Assembly (NCBI GenBank): GCA_900199655.1
Contig: FZRE01000012.1
Location: forward strand, 62,001 to 126,000
DNA length: 64,000 bases
Origin: Prevotellaceae bacterium KH2P17
GTDB lineage: Bacteria > Bacteroidota > Bacteroidia > Bacteroidales > Bacteroidaceae
Direction of reading: 5' to 3'
In this document: positions 52,114 to 61,400 of the stretch, in pieces
How the letters are laid out: each line of letters opens with the position of its first letter
Position numbering within the stretch: the stretch's first letter is position 1
Made by a program: the position numbers and the translations under genes
The notes under the pieces: generated by a model
Told to the model about the DNA's origin: nothing
The model's database searches: none
What the model saw: the letters and a program-made list of their open reading frames with translations, nothing else

Positions 52114-52339
52114 AGCCGGATGCGACAGCCTGGAACTGGTATGCGCCAGATATGCCAAGACCATCAGCACACTGAAGCGGCAACTCAAAATTGCGAGCGA
52201 CAGCAAGGCTGAGCACAAGGAGGAGGCGAAGGAAAGTACCGGTAACGGCTTCCTCATGCGACTCAAATACTTCCTGGCCGGGCTGTTGGCGGGAGTTATC
52301 GGAATAGTATATACATTCATAAAACTGAAAAAGAAATGA
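51770..52339 (+). CDS. Lipoprotein with C-terminal membrane anchor (u-spanin-like)
   Basis: 189 residues from GTG 51770; ATG 51713 is an alternative with a long basic leader. The signal peptide ends in the lipobox LSAASC. The periplasmic part is beta-rich (SMTETSLT-type segments, ASVKVSHKVP), then comes a coiled-coil region (YAKTISTLKRQLKI), and a C-terminal transmembrane helix (FLAGLLAGVIGIVYTFI) with a basic end. Lipid anchor plus C-terminal helix is the layout of unimolecular spanins, which fuse outer and inner membranes at lysis. It lies out of frame inside the preceding gene. Confidence 0.65.
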   Translation: MRSTVSPALSRLSRFVLIALIALSAASCRSTKRLTTESRAVQSTLEARDSEAVSITETSLTPVKVPMSAVSLTLNLDSLRLLPPGAGYTARQGQASVKVSHKVPTAQEPERIVIEAGCDSLELVCARYAKTISTLKRQLKIASDSKAEHKEEAKESTGNGFLMRLKYFLAGLLAGVIGIVYTFIKLKKK

Positions 52340-52839
52340 GCAAGAACAAATTCATCTACGGCATCGCAGCCGTGAAATTCAACTCAACCCTGATGGGTTA
52401 CATCGAGAAGGGCAGCTGGGACTGGGGCGGCACGAAGCCGGAGAGTACGGACGTGGAAGCCGAGCAGGTTCCAGATGCGCCGGTTCTGACACTGATGCAG
52501 AAGAACGGGCAGATTGCCCCGACCTTCAACCTCATCCAGCTTGACTACGAGAACTTCAAGAACGCCATGGGCGGTACGCTGGTGGAGACCGGCAACGAAG
52601 GCAACAAGAAGGTGACGGGCTGGAAGGCCCCGACCTCACTCGTGGATCTGCACGGCAAGTGGGAAATCGACTTCGTGAGCGGTCAGACCATGACCATTCC
52701 TAACGGCACCATTCTTGCCAACCTCGGCGGCAAGCTGACCCTGACGGAGGTGTCGAAGATAGAGTGCCAGCTGAAGGTGAACAAGCCTGAGGACGGCGGC
52801 GCTCCCTATGAGATCAACGACACTCTTGATGAAGGCTGA
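52336..52839 (+). CDS. Tail tube protein
   Basis: 167 residues. GIAAVKFNSTLMGYIEKGSW and the WEIDFVSGQTMTIPNGTIL region fit small tail tube proteins. It precedes the tail chaperone pair and the tape measure protein, the usual place. It overlaps both neighbours by 1-4 bp. The family is inferred mainly from context. Confidence 0.65.
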   Translation: MSKNKFIYGIAAVKFNSTLMGYIEKGSWDWGGTKPESTDVEAEQVPDAPVLTLMQKNGQIAPTFNLIQLDYENFKNAMGGTLVETGNEGNKKVTGWKAPTSLVDLHGKWEIDFVSGQTMTIPNGTILANLGGKLTLTEVSKIECQLKVNKPEDGGAPYEINDTLDEG

Positions 52840-53318
52840 TGGACGAGCAAGTAATCAGGAAAATCCAACGGGAGGGAGCGGAAGCCTTGCTTGATGCGGG
52901 TGTTTCCCTCCCTCTCAAAGATTTGAGGATACCCTTCAGGAAGCAGCCCTTGCGGCTGCGCCTGACAATGAAGCGCCCGACACTTGCCCGGCAAATCAAG
53001 ATTGCGCATGCCTACCTGTCGATGGACACGACGGCGGAGGAACTGGAGGCTATGGACCATGAGGGGCAGATGGCGTTCTTGGCCCGCCACGGCAAGACAC
53101 TGAGCCGTATCATCGCCCTGACTATGGAGCGTTGGTGGCTTCCGGTGTGGCTGCTGTCGTGGCTCGTGAGGCACAGGATGAAGTGGGAGTACCAGAAGGC
53201 CGCCTTCTCGCAGTTCGTGCTGCTGATGGGCACGCAGTCTTTTATACCTATTATCAGATCAGCCGAGATGACGAACCCGATGAAGCTGAGACTGAGCCAC
53301 GGAAGGAAGGGGAGTTAA
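52839..53318 (+). CDS. Tail assembly chaperone, short form (gpG-type)
   Basis: 159 residues. A basic N-terminal domain (PFRKQPLRLRLTMKRPTLARQ) is followed by hydrophobic helices (WLPVWLLSWLVRH). The last ~23 residues after GTQSF look out of frame (PIIRSAEMTNPMK), whereas the -1 frame continues well. This suggests a programmed frameshift at about 53238-53246. It coats the tape measure protein during tail assembly. Confidence 0.65.
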   Translation: MDEQVIRKIQREGAEALLDAGVSLPLKDLRIPFRKQPLRLRLTMKRPTLARQIKIAHAYLSMDTTAEELEAMDHEGQMAFLARHGKTLSRIIALTMERWWLPVWLLSWLVRHRMKWEYQKAAFSQFVLLMGTQSFIPIIRSAEMTNPMKLRLSHGRKGS

Positions 53319-53551
53319 AGAGCCGGTGGGAAGGCTCCCATAGCCCCTTCGGATTTGTCTGGCAGATAGCGAGCGCGACAGGCTGGAGCGTGGACTATAT
53401 CCTGAACGGCGTGAACTACCAGACGCTCATCATGATGCTGAGCGACGCGCCCCGCTATGTGGGCAGCAAGACGAAAGAGGACGACAACCGTACCGCCGAG
53501 GAGGAAGCCGGGGACATCGTGGGCTTTTTCCAGAGCAAACTGAAAGCATAA
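53237..53551 (+). CDS. Tail assembly chaperone extension in -1 frame (gpGT-type)
   Basis: The -1 frame reads VFYTYYQISRDDEPDEAETE and goes on for ~105 residues to LKA at 53551. It has no plausible start before a late ATG pair (MMLSDAPRYVG). Codons TCT TTT ATA at 53238-53246 permit a slip at TTT. The position just before the tape measure gene, overlap and missing start are as in the G/GT pairs of lambda and gp41/42 of Mu. Confidence 0.7.
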   Translation, partial: VFYTYYQISRDDEPDEAETEPRKEGELKSRWEGSHSPFGFVWQIASATGWSVDYILNGVNYQTLIMMLSDAPRYVGSKTKEDDNRTAEEEAGDIVGFFQSKLKA

Positions 53552-53597
53552 CACACCTTGCGACCGAGTCGCAAGGCACCAAACACCGAGTAAGCAA

Positions 53598-56500
53598 ATG
53601 AAACCAGTAGAGATAGAATTCCTGATGCGCGACAACCTGACCGCCGGTCTCGACAAAAGCAAGATGAGTGTCGAGCAGCTGCTGGGTGCCGCCCGTCGTG
53701 CTTCCCTCATCATCAACACCAAGATCGAGGAGCAGCGGAAGGTCATCGACGGCGTGAACTCCGACCTGGACAGGATGCAGCGGAAACTGCAGACGATGAA
53801 ACCCGGTGCCGGTCAGCAGGAATTGCTGGCGGAGATAAGTGCCTGCAAGAAAGTCCTCGCAGAGGAAACGGGCGCGCTGCAGCAACTGGAGAAGGAACAC
53901 CAGCAGGCCAAACAAGGAGTGGCCCAACTGGAGCAGGAATACCGCAAGATAAGCATTTCAGAAGAACAGGCAGCAGCGGCGAATAAGAGCCTTACCGACA
54001 AGATACGGGAGCAGAAAGCCGTTGTCAAGCAGGTGGAGGCCGACGTGCGTGCCTTGCAGAAGGCCTACGAGCAGGCCGCACCCGGTAACGCGCAAGGTGC
54101 GGCGCTTGCGGAACTGAACGCCGCCAAGAAAGCCCTGCAGGAGGACAAGAACATCCTCGCCTCGCTGACCGAGGAGCAGGAGCGCAACAGGGAGAGCAAC
54201 AAACGCCTGTCGCGCCAGTTGCGCGAACTGCAGAACGACATGGCACGCATGCGCCTGAACGGCGAGCAGAACACCGAGGAGTACCGGCAAATGGCACAGA
54301 AGGCCGCGCAACTGTCCGACACCCTCGGCGATTTGCGTGCCCAGACCAATATCCTCGCCAATGACGATGCGAACCTGCAGGGCTTCATATCGGGTGTAAA
54401 CGGCCTGTCCGGAGCGTTCACCACGGCTACCGGCGTAATGTCCCTGTTCGCCTCAGAGAATGAGAACCTGATGAAGGTGCAGGCGCGTGTGCAGAGTGTC
54501 ATGGCCATCACGATGGGACTGCAGCAGGTGTTCAATGCCCTGAACAAGGACAGCGCCTTCCGTCTGGTTACGGTAACGAAAGTAAAGAACCTGCTGACGG
54601 CAGCCAACTACCGCCTCGCCACCTCGCTGGGTATCTCCAATGCGGCGGCTACGGCACTCATGGCCACGCTGACGCTCGGCCTGTCCGTTGTCATTACCGG
54701 CCTTATCGTGGCGTGGAACAAGCTGTCCGACGCACAGGAAGAGGCTGCACGGAAAGCCCAGGAGCGTGTCGAGATAGAATCACAGGGGCGTGCGGAGATG
54801 ATCAAGACCCGCTTCGAGATAGACACCACCCGTGAGAGCCTGAAGAACTTCACCGGCTCTAAGGAAGAGGAAAAGAAGAAGTGCGAGGAGATGAACCGCA
54901 AGTACGGCGAGGCTTTTGGCTATTACGACACCGTGGCCCAGTGGTACGACGTGCTGACACAGAAAGCCGAGCAGTATATCCAGATGCTGTTCCTTCAGGC
55001 AAAGGCACAGGCACTTGTGAACAAGGCCGTGGAAGCGGACGAAAAAGTAAACAAGCACAAGGCCACCAAACCAGGCAATGCCGACAGCGATATGGGGTTC
55101 TTCGCCCGTATGGGTCATTATATGATGACTGCTGAATCCCACGGTGCCTACGATGGCTATGCCGCCATTGAGAGGTACAACAAGGAAGCCTACGATAAGA
55201 GGACTAAAGAACTGGAAGCTGAACGCGACGGCTTCCTCAAACAGGCAGCCGACCTGGAAAAACAGGCTGCTTCCATCGGTAAGAGCAACAATATCGGTGG
55301 ACATTCCGCCCCCGACAAACCCAAAAAGACAAAAGAAAAGAAGCCTAAGGACGCCAAACGGGAAGAAGAACGCCTTGCCTCTGAACTGCTCGCCCTCCAG
55401 CAGAAGAACCGTCAGGAGGAGATAGACCTGCTGAAGGAGGGCTCGGAGAAGAAGCGCCGACAAATCAGGGAGAACTACCAAAAAGAGATGGAAGAACTCG
55501 CCACCCAGGAGAAGAAATGGCGCGATGCCCAGAAAGGACACCTTACCCAGGAGCAGAGCGATGCGCTGGTGAAAGGCCGCACTCTCGCCGCACAGAAACA
55601 GAAAGACGGCGAAGCTGAAATCGCCAAGGAAGAGGCTAAGAAACGCCTGGAGCAGCAAAGGGACGAGGTACAGGCCATGAGCGACTATCTGAAGGCCTAC
55701 GGCTCGTTCCAGCAGCAGAAACTGGCCATTGCCAAGGAGACGGCACAGCAGATAGCGGAGGTGGACGCAAGCGAGGTAAGCGAGGCGACGAAGAAGTGGC
55801 AGAAGGCAAAGATACTGAAGGAGCAGCAGGAGCGTGAGGCAAGCCTGCGGTTCGAGGAGATCAGCCGGGGCATAGACTGGAACGCCCTCTTCAGCGGCGT
55901 GGGCAACCTGACGAAGGAGATGATGGAGCCGATGATGGAGCAGCTCCGCGCATACGTGGAAACGGAGGATTACCGGAAGGCCGACGCCGAGACACAGCAG
56001 AAGGTGTCTGACCTGATACAGGAGATGCGGAAGTATGTGGGCACGGACCAGAGCGCGACCTGGCAGAAACTGGACGAAGCCATTAAGCAATTCACGGACA
56101 GCGTGGCTGCCTACGACCGCGCTGTAAAGGCTGAAGAGGCTGCCGTGAAGGCACGGGACGAGGGCAAGAAGCGCCTGGCTTCCGGGGACATCACGGAAGA
56201 GGAGTACAAGGCACTTGAGCAGAAGGCAGAGGAACTTGGCGCAGCCACAGCACAGGCCCGCGAGAACATGGAGGACTTCGGCACGGCGCTGAACCGCACC
56301 TCCGACGAGGTGGCGAACTTCACGAGCGGCCTGACTACGGCGCTCAGTAATGCCAAGGGCTGGCAGGGCGTGGAGGGCTTCGGCGGCCTGCAGCAGAGCG
56401 TGGGGCAGATAGACCAGTTGAAGGGCACACTTGACTCCATACTGCCCCAGATGGGCGAAGGGATGGCGAAGACAATAGGCACGACGCTGTCGGGAACGAT

Positions 56501-57974
56501 GGGCAGTGCTCTGGGCAGCATCGGGGGCGGGCTACAGAGCGTGCTGTCGAGCGGTATGGGCAGCGTGATAGGCATCGTGGCTCAGATACCGAAACTGATA
56601 CTGGATCTTGCGAACGGTATCAAGAGTTTCGTTACGGGCGTGCTGGACTCCATCACGGAACTTATCTCGCTCAGGTGGATTGATGACCTGGTGGTGAGCA
56701 TACTGGACGCCGTCGGCAACCTTATAGACGCCATCTTCGACCTTCCGGAGAACCTCTTCAAGGTGCTGGAGGGCATCGTGGTGAACGGCGTGGGCGGCCT
56801 GCTGGACACAGTGCTGGGGCGCGTGGGCAACATCCTCTCCTTCGGCGCGCTGAGCAGCAAGGGGCCGAGCGACTGGTTCACGAACAGCAACGAGAGGGAG
56901 GTGGCTGCCGCCATCGACCGACTGAGCAAGCGGAACGAACTGCTGGAGCAGGCCATTGAGGACCTGACGGACGAGATGAAGTCGGCACGGGGCGCGACGG
57001 CGATACGCATATCGAGCGACGCGGAGAAGCTGCAGCGCGAGACGAACGAGAACTACAAGGGCATAGCGCAGGCGCAGGCCCGCTACCACTCGTCGCACCA
57101 CAGTTTCAATTATTATTGGGGTGGTTACAGCGACGAGCAGATAGCGCGGCTGAGCCGCCAGATGGGCAGGCAGTGGACCGGCGACCTGTGGGACCTGAGC
57201 CCCGAGGAGATGAAGATGCTGCGCTCCAATGTCGATATGTGGAAGCAGATCGAGGACACCGGCAAGGGCGGCTACGGCGGCCGTGTGGCGGAGAAACTGA
57301 ATGCCTACATCGAGCAGGCGGGCAAGCTGGAGGAGATAACGGCCACGCTCTATGAGAACCTGACCACGACAACGAAGGCGAACGTGTTCGATGACTTCCT
57401 GGGCTCGCTCTACGACCTTGCGGACGGCTCGGAGGAGGTGTTTGATGAGATAGCCGAGAACTGGCAGGCGATGGTGAACAAGATGGCGGTGAACAACCTC
57501 GTGGGTGCGAAGTTCCAGAAGAACCTGGAAGACTGGTACGAGAACTTGGCAAAACTGAACCAGGCGCGCACGAACGGAGAACTGACGGACGCGGAGTACC
57601 GGAAACGGCTGGACGATTTGAAGGCCGAATACGAGGGCTATGTGAACAGCGCAAGAAACGACATCGACCAGCTGCGCCAGGAGGGTATCATCAAGGAGAC
57701 CGACAAGGCCGGCGGTACGACACAGAGCGGCAAGGCAGGTGCCTTCATGGCGATGAGCCAGGACCAAGGCACGAAACTGGAGGGGCTCTTTGTTTCAGGA
57801 CAGATGCACTGGGCAAGCATCGATGACCGTGTGGAGGACGTGGTCGGGAAGATGGATGCGGCGCAGCAGCACCTGAAGAAGATAGAGGACAACACGGGAA
57901 GCAGCGCGGCGTCGCTGAGCGCCATCAAGGATGAGATTAGGAAAATAGTACGCGACGGCATAAAAGTGAAGTGA
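53598..57974 (+). CDS. Tail tape measure protein
   Basis: 1458 residues, which by the usual rule fixes a tail of about 200 nm. The N-terminal 240 residues are coiled coil (EEQRKVIDGVNSDLDRMQRK). A hydrophobic stretch lies near 345-370 (ATALMATLTLGLSVVITGLI). Further coiled coils run to about 870 and a Gly-rich hydrophobic segment is near 960-1040 (GTTLSGTMGSALGSIGGGLQ). It is large and helix-rich, after the chaperones. Longer than in Mu, which has a short contractile tail. Confidence 0.9.
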   Translation: MKPVEIEFLMRDNLTAGLDKSKMSVEQLLGAARRASLIINTKIEEQRKVIDGVNSDLDRMQRKLQTMKPGAGQQELLAEISACKKVLAEETGALQQLEKEHQQAKQGVAQLEQEYRKISISEEQAAAANKSLTDKIREQKAVVKQVEADVRALQKAYEQAAPGNAQGAALAELNAAKKALQEDKNILASLTEEQERNRESNKRLSRQLRELQNDMARMRLNGEQNTEEYRQMAQKAAQLSDTLGDLRAQTNILANDDANLQGFISGVNGLSGAFTTATGVMSLFASENENLMKVQARVQSVMAITMGLQQVFNALNKDSAFRLVTVTKVKNLLTAANYRLATSLGISNAAATALMATLTLGLSVVITGLIVAWNKLSDAQEEAARKAQERVEIESQGRAEMIKTRFEIDTTRESLKNFTGSKEEEKKKCEEMNRKYGEAFGYYDTVAQWYDVLTQKAEQYIQMLFLQAKAQALVNKAVEADEKVNKHKATKPGNADSDMGFFARMGHYMMTAESHGAYDGYAAIERYNKEAYDKRTKELEAERDGFLKQAADLEKQAASIGKSNNIGGHSAPDKPKKTKEKKPKDAKREEERLASELLALQQKNRQEEIDLLKEGSEKKRRQIRENYQKEMEELATQEKKWRDAQKGHLTQEQSDALVKGRTLAAQKQKDGEAEIAKEEAKKRLEQQRDEVQAMSDYLKAYGSFQQQKLAIAKETAQQIAEVDASEVSEATKKWQKAKILKEQQEREASLRFEEISRGIDWNALFSGVGNLTKEMMEPMMEQLRAYVETEDYRKADAETQQKVSDLIQEMRKYVGTDQSATWQKLDEAIKQFTDSVAAYDRAVKAEEAAVKARDEGKKRLASGDITEEEYKALEQKAEELGAATAQARENMEDFGTALNRTSDEVANFTSGLTTALSNAKGWQGVEGFGGLQQSVGQIDQLKGTLDSILPQMGEGMAKTIGTTLSGTMGSALGSIGGGLQSVLSSGMGSVIGIVAQIPKLILDLANGIKSFVTGVLDSITELISLRWIDDLVVSILDAVGNLIDAIFDLPENLFKVLEGIVVNGVGGLLDTVLGRVGNILSFGALSSKGPSDWFTNSNEREVAAAIDRLSKRNELLEQAIEDLTDEMKSARGATAIRISSDAEKLQRETNENYKGIAQAQARYHSSHHSFNYYWGGYSDEQIARLSRQMGRQWTGDLWDLSPEEMKMLRSNVDMWKQIEDTGKGGYGGRVAEKLNAYIEQAGKLEEITATLYENLTTTTKANVFDDFLGSLYDLADGSEEVFDEIAENWQAMVNKMAVNNLVGAKFQKNLEDWYENLAKLNQARTNGELTDAEYRKRLDDLKAEYEGYVNSARNDIDQLRQEGIIKETDKAGGTTQSGKAGAFMAMSQDQGTKLEGLFVSGQMHWASIDDRVEDVVGKMDAAQQHLKKIEDNTGSSAASLSAIKDEIRKIVRDGIKVK

Positions 57975-57975
57975 T

Positions 57976-58440
57976 ATGGACAAGATATTAGGCGGACTGG
58001 TGCTGATCAACGGCACGGACATCTGGAAGGAGTACGGCGTGTTCCTGACGGAGGAGAAGAAGGGCGGCAGGGAGAACCTGAACGCCATCCTCACGCCGAG
58101 CAAGGCCAAGGAGCATGTGGGCGTGGACATACGGGAGCATGACGGCAGGAAATACTCCCGGGCGCTGGTACCCGCCAACGCGGAGCGCGACATCACGCTG
58201 CACTTCGCCCAGTATGCGAGGTCGCGGGAGCAGTGGCTGGCCAACTACATGGCCTTTATCCGCTTCCTGAAGACGGGCAAGGACGGCTGGCTGACGATGA
58301 CCTTCACGGAACTGGGGCTGACGCTGAAGGTCTTTTACCTGGACTGCAGCGCATACCGGTCGCTGACCTACCTGTGGACGGAGGGTGTGCAGGCCAGCCG
58401 CTACAAGGTAAGGTTCCGCGAGCCAGAACCGATTATATAA
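57976..58440 (+). CDS. Distal tail-type protein
   Basis: 154 residues. It begins after the tape measure gene with a 1-bp gap. LINGTDIWKEYGVFLTEE and YSRALVPANAERDITLHFAQ fit small Dit/baseplate proteins; the C-terminal half is beta-rich (KVFYLDCSAYRSLTYLW). Context supports a tail-tip role; the family is not certain. Confidence 0.65.
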   Translation: MDKILGGLVLINGTDIWKEYGVFLTEEKKGGRENLNAILTPSKAKEHVGVDIREHDGRKYSRALVPANAERDITLHFAQYARSREQWLANYMAFIRFLKTGKDGWLTMTFTELGLTLKVFYLDCSAYRSLTYLWTEGVQASRYKVRFREPEPII

Positions 58441-58486
58441 ACGCTGTTTTATCACCATTCAAACACCATTCAAATACAAGTAAAAA

Positions 58487-61400
58487 ATGCTTCTGACACT
58501 ATATGACAGTTACGGCAACGTGAAGGCACGGATAGCGCCTGACGAGAGCAGCACGCAGGACAAGGAGATACAGGGGGACAACCTCCTGAAACTCTCGTTC
58601 ACGCTGTACGAGTTCGTGCCCATCGACGTGAACGACTACATGGACTATGGCGGCGAGCGGTATTGGGCGGTGGCGAAATATGCCCCTGCCCAGAAGAGCA
58701 CCGTAGAATGGGAATACAGTCTCCAGCTGTACGGCATAGAAAGCCTGATCAAGCGTTTCCTCGTGCTGAACAACACGGACGGCGGGAACGAGGCGGTGTT
58801 CACGCTGACAGCGCGCCCGGTGGACCATGTGCGGCTGATTGTGCGGAACATCAACGACGGCATGGACGGCACGACGAACTTCAAGGCGGGTGCCGTGGAG
58901 GGTACGGAGAACGTGGTGATAGACTACACCGGCAAGTACTGCCACGAGGCACTAAAGGAACTGGCGGAGGCCGTGGGCACGGAATGGTGGTTTGACGGCG
59001 AGACGCTGAACCTGTGCCGCTGCGAACACGGCGAGGAGGTGGCGCTGGGCTACGACAAGGGGCTGACCTCGCTGGACCGCGACACGGCCGACGGGGCGAA
59101 GTTCTACACGCGGCTGTTCCCGATAGGCAGCACGAGGAACATCGACCCTGAGAAATACGGGCACAGCCGGCTGATGCTTCCTGACGGCGCGCGGTATGTG
59201 GACGTGAACGTGGAGAAGTACGGCATCATCCACCACTACGAGCAGAGTGCCTTTGCCGGCATCTACCCGCGGCGCGTGGGCGTGGTGGGCAGCGTGCGCC
59301 ACGAAGAGGTAAAGGACAAGGACGGCAAGCCCTTCACGATATACTACTTCCGGGACAACGACCTGCCCTTCGACCCGAACGACTACGAGATAGGCGGGCT
59401 GGTAAAGCGCGTGTCGTTCCAGGAGGGCAGCGAGCTTGCCGGGCTGGGTACGGACAATGACCATTACTTTGAGGTCAATTTCAACAGCGACACGAAGGAG
59501 TTTGAGATCATCACGATATGGCCCTACGATGACGACACGCAGCTGCCGGGCGGCACGCTGGTGCCGAAGGCGGGCGACAAATACATCCTGTGGAACATCC
59601 GCATGCCGGACGAGTACTACGGGCTGGCGGAGAAGGAACTGCGCAGCGCGGTGGACGAGTACAACCGCAGGCACGCCTTAGACGTGAGCCGCTACAAGGC
59701 TCCGACGGACCATGTGTGGATGGAGGACACGGGGACGGAACTGTTTATAGGCCGGCGCATACGATTAGAGAGCAAGGAATACTTCCCCGAGACGGGCTAC
59801 CGGCAGAGCCGTATCACACGGATAAGCCGGAAGGTGAACCTGCCGGGGCAGATGGACCTCGAAATCAGCGATGCCCTCTCGACGGGGGCGATGGCGAAGA
59901 TTGACGATGCCATCACCGACGTGAGGAATTATACGGGGACGATGGTCGGCTCCATCAACGTGCCGGATATTATCCGCAGCTGGGACACGACGAAGCCGGC
60001 GGACACGAACCTGTACAGTGCCAGAAGGACGCACAAGGAGTTCCTGAGCAAGAACAGCGAGGATGTTGCGCAGAAGCTGATAACTTTCCTTGAAGGCATC
60101 GCTGTCGGCAAGGACGGCAGGTATTACCTGAACGGCGACGGTGTGGCGCAGCTGGCAAAGCTCATGCTGGGTACATTCGTGAAAGGCTCGACAGGTGCGG
60201 GCATCTACGCTGATGCCCAGGGCAACTGGCATATCGAGGGCGACTACATCGACGTGCGCAAGAAGATAACCGCCGAGGAGGTGGAGATTATGAAGACCTC
60301 GCATATCAAAGGTAAAATCATCAACTCTCCCGGCAGCTTCACCATCTCCAAGGTGGAGAGGACGGACGGTGGGTGGCGGTGCTACTTCACGCAGAAGGAC
60401 GGTGATGGACGCATGGTCAGCAACACGATGGCCGTGGATGACCTTGCCTACTGCGAGACTTTCAACCTCGTGAACAAGGAGGGGAAGCTGAGTAACCACT
60501 ACTGGCACCGCCGCGTGTCCGGGCTGGGCACCGACTACGTGGACATCTGTGACAACACCGATGCTGACGACTATGCCTCGGGCAGCGATGAGCCACAGGT
60601 GGGCGACGAGGTGTCAACCCTTGGCAACAGGGCCAATCCCGACCGCCAGCACGCCATCATCCAGTCGGCAGCGGGTACGGGAAGTCCTTACTACCAGATG
60701 TACGTGGGCATTGACTCCTTCTCCCTTCCCAAGCCCAAGATACAGATGAGCCCTACCGAGGGCTCATGGTGGATGGTAACTGATGATAACGGCAACGAGC
60801 TGACCATGGAAGAGTACCTTTCATCATTGAAATCACAGATAAAGGCCGTACAGGAGCAGAACGACAAGCAAATCGTAATCTGGTTTGGCGATGCCGTCCC
60901 GACATTGGATACCGCACCCTCAGCCGACTGGCAGGACGAGTTTACCCGAAAGGATCACCTGCACGATATCTATTACAACAAGAGCTATGCCAAGACAGGC
61001 GGCGGACGTGCCTACTCCTTCGAGCAGACAGCCGACGGAAACGGTTACGAATGGCGAGAGATAACCGATGGCGATGTGCTGAAATCGCTGGAAGCCGCCA
61101 ACCGCGCCCAGGACACCGCTGACGGTAAGCGCAGGGTGTTCGTGGCCCAGCCGACACGCGAGCAGGAATATGACATCGGAGACCTGTGGGTCAATGCCAC
61201 CTACAAGGACGACACGGTGGACTACAGCAACGATGCGCTGCGCGCCATAGTGACCAAGAAAAAAGGCAGGGACTTCAGCATTGCCGACTGGAAGCCCGTG
61301 CAGCAATACACAACGAAGCCTCTCTCCGTGATGGAGCAGCTGGCTGACAAGACGGTGCAAGCCATCGCCGGTAACGAGGAGACGCTGGAGCGGCTGCTGA

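Noticed and set aside
53132..53236. N-terminal part of the -1 frame as a separate gene start
   Set aside because: It is the shadow of the chaperone's hydrophobic helices; the frame becomes protein-like only after about 53237.
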